A DNA stretch of 64,000 bases. Source: Pontederia crassipes (taxonomy: Eukaryota > Streptophyta > Magnoliopsida > Commelinales > Pontederiaceae). The translations under genes and the position numbers were made by a program. The stretch covers positions 48,875,891-48,939,890 of the forward strand of contig CM060193.1 of assembly GCA_030549335.1 (NCBI GenBank), read 5' to 3'. A model generated the notes under the pieces. It saw only the letters and a list, made by a program, of their open reading frames with translations. It made no database searches and was not told the DNA's origin. This document shows, one piece after another, positions 59,682-64,000 of this stretch. Position 1 is the stretch's first letter, and each line of letters begins with the position of its first letter.

Positions 59682-61650
59682 GAAACTATTTTAATGGCCG
59701 AATCATAGTCGAATTAAGATTTTATATAGTCTTCACAGGGCGTGAGACAGTTCTAATGGCCGTGATTCGGGTTGTTCTCCTTCGATCGCGTGGCTTCATC
59801 TAATTTCATGTCGGTGAGCAAGTACTAATGGCCCATTAAGAGTAATACGTCGATCTGAAGCTTTCTGATCAACTCATTAGGAATAAGTCAAGGCCCGATA
59901 GTTGATGTTCGTTGATGCCAGACCTTCTGTGATGTCTGTGAATATTATATAACGGCCGATGATAGATCTATTGATGGAAGTAATGGGTCATTGCTCTTTG
60001 CTTATGACCCGTTAAAATTCTTCTATATTCAATTCACTGTAGGAGCCGTGAGACTTATGCGATCCCTGAGAATCTGTAGTAACCACGGTTAGAAATCCTT
60101 CACGGCTTATAAGTTGTCTTCGTTTGAAACATGTGTTTATTTGGTCCATGAAATGTAGTGGTTGGCATGATATTTGGTCTTTACAGTCATGAGGTGTACT
60201 TCATGGCTCGTGAGATCACTATGCTGCTTCTGCCAGAGCCATGAAAATGAGCTTTTGGAGCGTTAAATCATATTTCACGGCCCGTGAGGTGACATTCATG
60301 ACTCGTTAAATTCATTTTATTCTGCAATTTGGTTTTACAAGCATCGTGAGCATCAGATTGCGGGGCGTGGGACGAACCTTTAACGACCATGATAAATCTA
60401 TAATGGGTAGTAAAGAAGGTAATTGACATTTTTCAGAAGCAATTTGAACTCCATTTCGTGTTATTCTTCTTTTCTTCCGTTCGTCCGCCATTTTATTCAT
60501 AATTCCTACAAAATCACACCAACTAGAGGTAGAAGGCTACTTCAAAAAATTCAAAGAAATAAATCTAAAAATAGATGCACGCTATGAGCAAATTACACGA
60601 AATAAGCCTAAATGCAAGTCTAATTATATGTTGTAAAATGCATGCATCAACGCCACCAAAGGACTAAAATTTGTTTCTACTCCTTTCTTTCACATTTTAC
60701 AACTTATGTAATTTCTGTTACTTCTCTTTTTTATGTTCGATCCTAACACTAGGACAATGTCAGGTGCAAGCTTGAGGTGGAGGACCTAGTCCTTTTGCAT
60801 TTGCATGTCTTGTTTACTTTCAACATTTAGAATCTATGATCATGTTTGTTTATCATGCATCTATTTATGAAAAATCCAAAAAAATGAAAAACCAAAAATA
60901 TTATCATTATTTATTGTTGCCTACTTTTTTTACTATCTAAAAGTTTATTTTAGAGCATCACTTAATCTATGAAATTCGATCACTGTTTCTTTTTATCGGG
61001 TAGCATCAAAGTATTGGGTATTCGAAAAGTGGTTGTTGCTAAGTAGAATGAATAACTTTTAAATGAGCATTTTTGTATTATTTACTATGATGATAGTCTT
61101 GATTATAATTGCATCTTTATTGAAAATATAAAGTCTTTTATGAGCTTATGATTATGCCAAGAAAATTTAAAATAAAAATAAAAATAAAAACATAAAGGGG
61201 TTAGTTGAACCCCCCAAACAAAATAAAGTGAAAAATAAGTATAAATGTGTATGTTCGGGTGATTAGAGTCAAAGGGGATTCTTGCTTGACAATCTAAGGA
61301 TAATTGCCTTGGGATCTGTTAATTGAAAGTTCATTACATGGAGCACCTTGTTCAATATGGATGAGCATATGAGTACCAAATCATTAAAACGAAAGAAAAA
61401 AGAGAAGAGTATGAAAGTAAGCTCATGGAATACTTGTTGGTTCAACTTTGGTGATCTTATGAGAATGACTAATATTATTTGTAGATATGCAAGAAGGACA
61501 TGTATGGCGGTTAAGAATTTTGCAAGATTGGGAATTGTTTGAGAAAAGATACTCTAATGTTGGCCATGTAAAAGAAAGTAGGAGAATATTGCTGGTTTTG
61601 TGGTGGAGCCTTTGACTTCTCTGAAATTTGCTTGAGAACAAACAAAATAG

Positions 61651-63052
61651 TAAGCTTAGAGAATTTGCTGCACAAAAAAAATATGCATTATTTTAGGCCC
61701 TTTAGTTAACATCTTAGAAGTTTTGTGTTTAGGTAAGGATTTATGTCATTTATTACTAGAATATGTTTTTTTTAGATATGACTTCTACTTAAGTTTGGAT
61801 AATTTTTTGGTAGAAAATTAAAGCCTCAAGAAAATGGCCGGAAAAGTTGGAAACAAAACCCAAATGTAGAGTCATAGTCACGACCAACATTGTCATGGGT
61901 GTGCTTTCATGTCGCGCATTAATGCGAGCTTGAAGCATTCTGTCCTGATCGTGACGTCCTTCGGCATGCCCGTGATTGAAAGAGGAATGTGAACCAAGAA
62001 ATTTTAGGATCGGCCACGAAGCTATCACCTGACTCCCACAGTTGGTCCTAGAGGTTTGATGTAGTGCAAAAACTTTTGACAATCATGATAGAGTTATTCA
62101 CGGCAATGAGAGCTAGCAGTAAGATACAAAACAGTTTTTATTCACTTTTCATAAAGAGTTTTGGTTTCTTCCATGATGGAATGAAAAATTTATAAAAGGA
62201 GGACCAAAGAGACCTAGAAAATCATCCATGTAGCATTTTTTGAAGACCAATAAGATGGACAAGTTCAAGAACAATTGTGAAACTTTGCTAGAAACTTGAG
62301 AGAGGACATGCTCAGCAGTTGCGGGAATACTTTGTTTTTTCCTAAGCTTTTATATTAGATTTGATGTTATTTTAATTAGATTTATTTATTTATTATAGTC
62401 ATCTTACTTGAACTCTGTTTATGTAATGAAGTTTTTCCCAATATTAGTTTAATTTGAATCTTTAATAGCTTTGCAAGTTTGTGTTTAATGGTTTCCCTTG
62501 ATTCCATCATTTATGAGTTGATTGCTATTTGAGAATAATTGACTGATTTCATAATAGTCTATAGTATTGATTTTATTTCATGCATGCCACAATTAGGAAA
62601 ATAGAAAGAGATATAATTTGTGTAGTTATTAAAGTAACTCGAAAAAGCGCTTAATCATAAGTTGAATTGAATGTATCTTTTGATTAATTAGATAAGTTAA
62701 AAATCAAAAGAATTGGTTTATCTAATTATTCTTAATATAGTAGTTAAAATATGAAACATTGGGTAACTAACTTTATGAATTGAACTTTATTATTTATTCA
62801 ATTAATTATAAGTTGAGAAAATTCTTTGCATTTTAGAGGTGATAATTAAGTGATGTAATCACCCAATTTTTATTATTTTAGGTGATCATTTCCTTTGTTT
62901 TTATCCTTTTATTTCATTCACTTTTGGAAATAAACTTTTCATAATTTTTAAATCTTATATAAAATTTTAGTTATTAACAATACTCGTGGGAACGATAACT
63001 CTACTAATTATTAGTGCACTTTCTAGCATTTGATAACATTTTGACCACATCA
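61651..63052 (+). repeat. Polypurine tract remnant and 3' LTR of element D
   Basis: TAAGCTTAGAGAATT is followed by an LTR starting TGCTGCAC at 61666 and ending TTTGACCACATCA at 63052 (about 1.39 kb). The end block CTCGTGGGAACGATAAC...TTAGTGCACTTTCTAGC (62982-63027) matches the same block near the ends of F and element A LTRs. Confidence 0.6.
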
Positions 63053-63108
63053 CATCTGGTTTTCTAGGGAATAAGATGATGGATTAGACTTTGGAGGTGG
63101 CTCACATC

Positions 63109-63116
63109 GTGATCAG
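63109..63116 (+). repeat. Target site duplication of hAT MITE, left
   Basis: GTGATCAG before the element and ATGATCAG after it (63673-63680), 8 bp with one difference. Eight-base duplications are diagnostic of hAT elements. Confidence 0.8.
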
Positions 63117-63672
63117 CGGGGGTGTTCACGAGTCAGATTTGACTCGGCCCATCCGATTTTGATCGAGTCGGGTCGGGTCGGGTTAGCCCTCTTTGGAGGG
63201 ATGGATACGATGAAACCCGACCCGGCGGGTCGGGTTGGATCGTGTTGGATCGGGTCGGGTAGTCGGGTAACCCGACTACCATTTTTTCTTTTTCTTTTTT
63301 TTCTTATGTTTTCTATTATTTAATATAAAAATATGATATAATATTTATTTTAAATCATAAACTAATTTATTAAACAATTATATATTATTTTACACATTTC
63401 AATATTTTATTTTAATATTTTTAAATTTTTTTAGTACAAAATATAGGCTGAAAACTAAAAACATTAAAAAAATAAAAAAGTAGGGCCTTCGGGTCAGATC
63501 GGGTCAACTCGGGTCAAAAAATTCTGACCCCTACCCAACCCGACCCAAGGTCCGATTGAGGTCGGGTGGGGTCGGGTTGAGGTCCCGACCACGAACCCGA
63601 CTCGACTCAAATAGGTTTGGTCGGGTCGGGTCATCGGGTTCGCAGGTTGACCCGACCCGCTAAACACCCCTA
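63117..63672. mobile_element. hAT-type MITE rich in GGGTCGGGTC
   Basis: The ends are CGGGGGTGTTCACG and, reversed, TAGGGGTGTTTAGCGG, imperfect terminal inverted repeats of the hAT type. The outer 170 bases on each side are made of inverted GGGTCGGGTCGGG-type words, and the middle is an AT-rich core. At 556 bp it has no coding capacity and would be moved by a hAT transposase in trans. The sides can pair into a long hairpin. Confidence 0.88.
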
Positions 63673-63689
63673 ATGATCAGTGACATGCA

Positions 63690-64000
63690 AATGTATGACA
63701 AATATAGATGCAGATGAATGATTCATTATGAGAATTGTATCTCAAATAGGATGAATCATATCATTATCTATAGGAGTTTTATTGAAAGATGTATTGGAAT
63801 GTGATCTCCTATAATCTCGGCGAAGCCACCATTCTTTTTTATTACTTCAGTCAAAGGCGAAAGCTAGAGTGCTAAAATTTGATACAAATCTGCGATAGAA
63901 ACTAGCTAGCCCATGAAAACTTCGCACATCCATCACCACCTTCGGTGTAGGCCATTATTTAATTTCCTTGACTTTTTCTTCATCAACCTCCACACCTTTA
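63690..64000 (-). pseudogene. CRM-like Gypsy reverse transcriptase fragment (fossil, runs off window)
   Basis: On the minus strand, 63985-63840 reads KGVEVDEEKVKEI, then WPTPKVVMDVRSFHGLASFY and RRFVSNFSTLA, matching the end of the reverse transcriptase thumb region and the start of RNase H in chromoviruses, closest in wording to the CRM clade. The element continues beyond the right edge of the window. Broken. Confidence 0.8.

Larger units (their letters stand above)
57037..60649 (-). mobile_element. Insertion F: LTR-only Gypsy element with internal duplication (fossil)
   Basis: On the minus strand it starts TGATGCATGCATTTTAC at 60649 and ends ATTTTCGCATCA at 57037, with TGATGC/GCATCA tips. 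Flanks are CCGCC (57032-57036) and ACGCC (60650-60654), a 5-bp target duplication with one difference. 58496-60649 is a full LTR of about 2.15 kb. 57037-58495 is a second tandem copy of its terminal 1.2 kb with about 0.28 kb of extra DNA. No internal coding region is present, so it behaves like a rearranged solo LTR. It repeats words such as ACGGCC(C)GTGA, also seen in the LTR of D. Confidence 0.7.
56690..63052 (+). mobile_element. 3' part of Athila-like element D, split by F (fossil)
   Basis: 56690-57036 and 60650-63052 join across the F insertion. The right piece has a central tract-like AGGACAATGTCAGGTGCAAGCTTGAG (about 60753), a non-coding tail, a decayed polypurine tract (61651-61665) preceded by TTTGCTTGAGAACAAACAAA, and a 3' LTR (61666-63052). 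No gag or pol of D is seen in the window. Old and incomplete. Confidence 0.55.

Noticed and set aside
1-64000. CRISPR arrays, bacterial operons, tRNA or rRNA genes
   Set aside because: No regular spacer-repeat array, cloverleaf-like sequence or rRNA similarity was seen. All repeats are explained by transposons or microsatellites.

Overview
The window reads as intergenic DNA from a large, repeat-rich plant genome, most likely a flowering plant. I see no host gene, tRNA, rRNA, CRISPR array or bacterial feature. What can be recognised is a stack of nested transposable elements in AT-rich sequence: LTR retrotransposons of plant lineages (Copia of the SIRE/Maximus type; Ty3/Gypsy of the Athila, Tekay/Del-like and CRM-like types), two CACTA DNA transposons with CACTACAAGAAA-type ends, one hAT-type MITE, one fold-back element, and several simple or tandem repeats. 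The exact species cannot be named from the sequence.

Layout. 1-3400: AT-rich DNA without a gene, with a degenerate three-copy repeat. 3442-7030: decayed SIRE-like Copia copy 1. 7052-7606: a fragment related to the ORF of element A. 8505-9981: Tekay-like LTR. 10469-16633, probably resuming at 26788: SIRE-like copy 2, whose LTR carries CACTA element 1 (11067-12759). 16634-26787: element A, the best preserved object here, with two 3.33-kb LTRs, a perfect GTAAT target duplication, an Asp-tRNA primer site, a polypurine tract and one intact 427-codon ORF, but no pol. 26977-27252: fold-back repeat. 27255 to about 35200: decayed minus-strand Athila-like element B- (LTR, envelope-position ORF, integrase). 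35457-43094: plus-strand Athila-like element C (gag, protease, reverse transcriptase). 43230-45336: minus-strand Tekay-like remnants. 45337-50668: LTR of a plus-strand B-family copy holding CACTA element 2 (47058-50279). 51950-56680: Athila integrase, envelope-position ORF and 3' end. 56690-63052: 3' end of another Athila-like copy (D), interrupted by a minus-strand LTR-only insertion F (57037-60649). 63117-63672: hAT MITE. 63690-64000: minus-strand CRM-like reverse transcriptase running out of the window.

How the parts relate. The order of events can be read from nesting. CACTA 1 entered a SIRE LTR and CACTA 2 entered a B-family LTR; in both cases a related uninterrupted copy elsewhere in the window shows the empty site. 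Element A entered SIRE copy 2, and F entered D. Element A shares primer site, tract and LTR-end signals with the Athila-like elements and carries only a gag-like ORF, so it probably depended on a coding relative. No clear undescribed host system was found. The best candidates for follow-up are the element A family, the SIRE-like family whose two copies share a non-coding middle, the perfect 66-nt hairpin inside CACTA 2, and the GC-rich foreign-looking block inside F.
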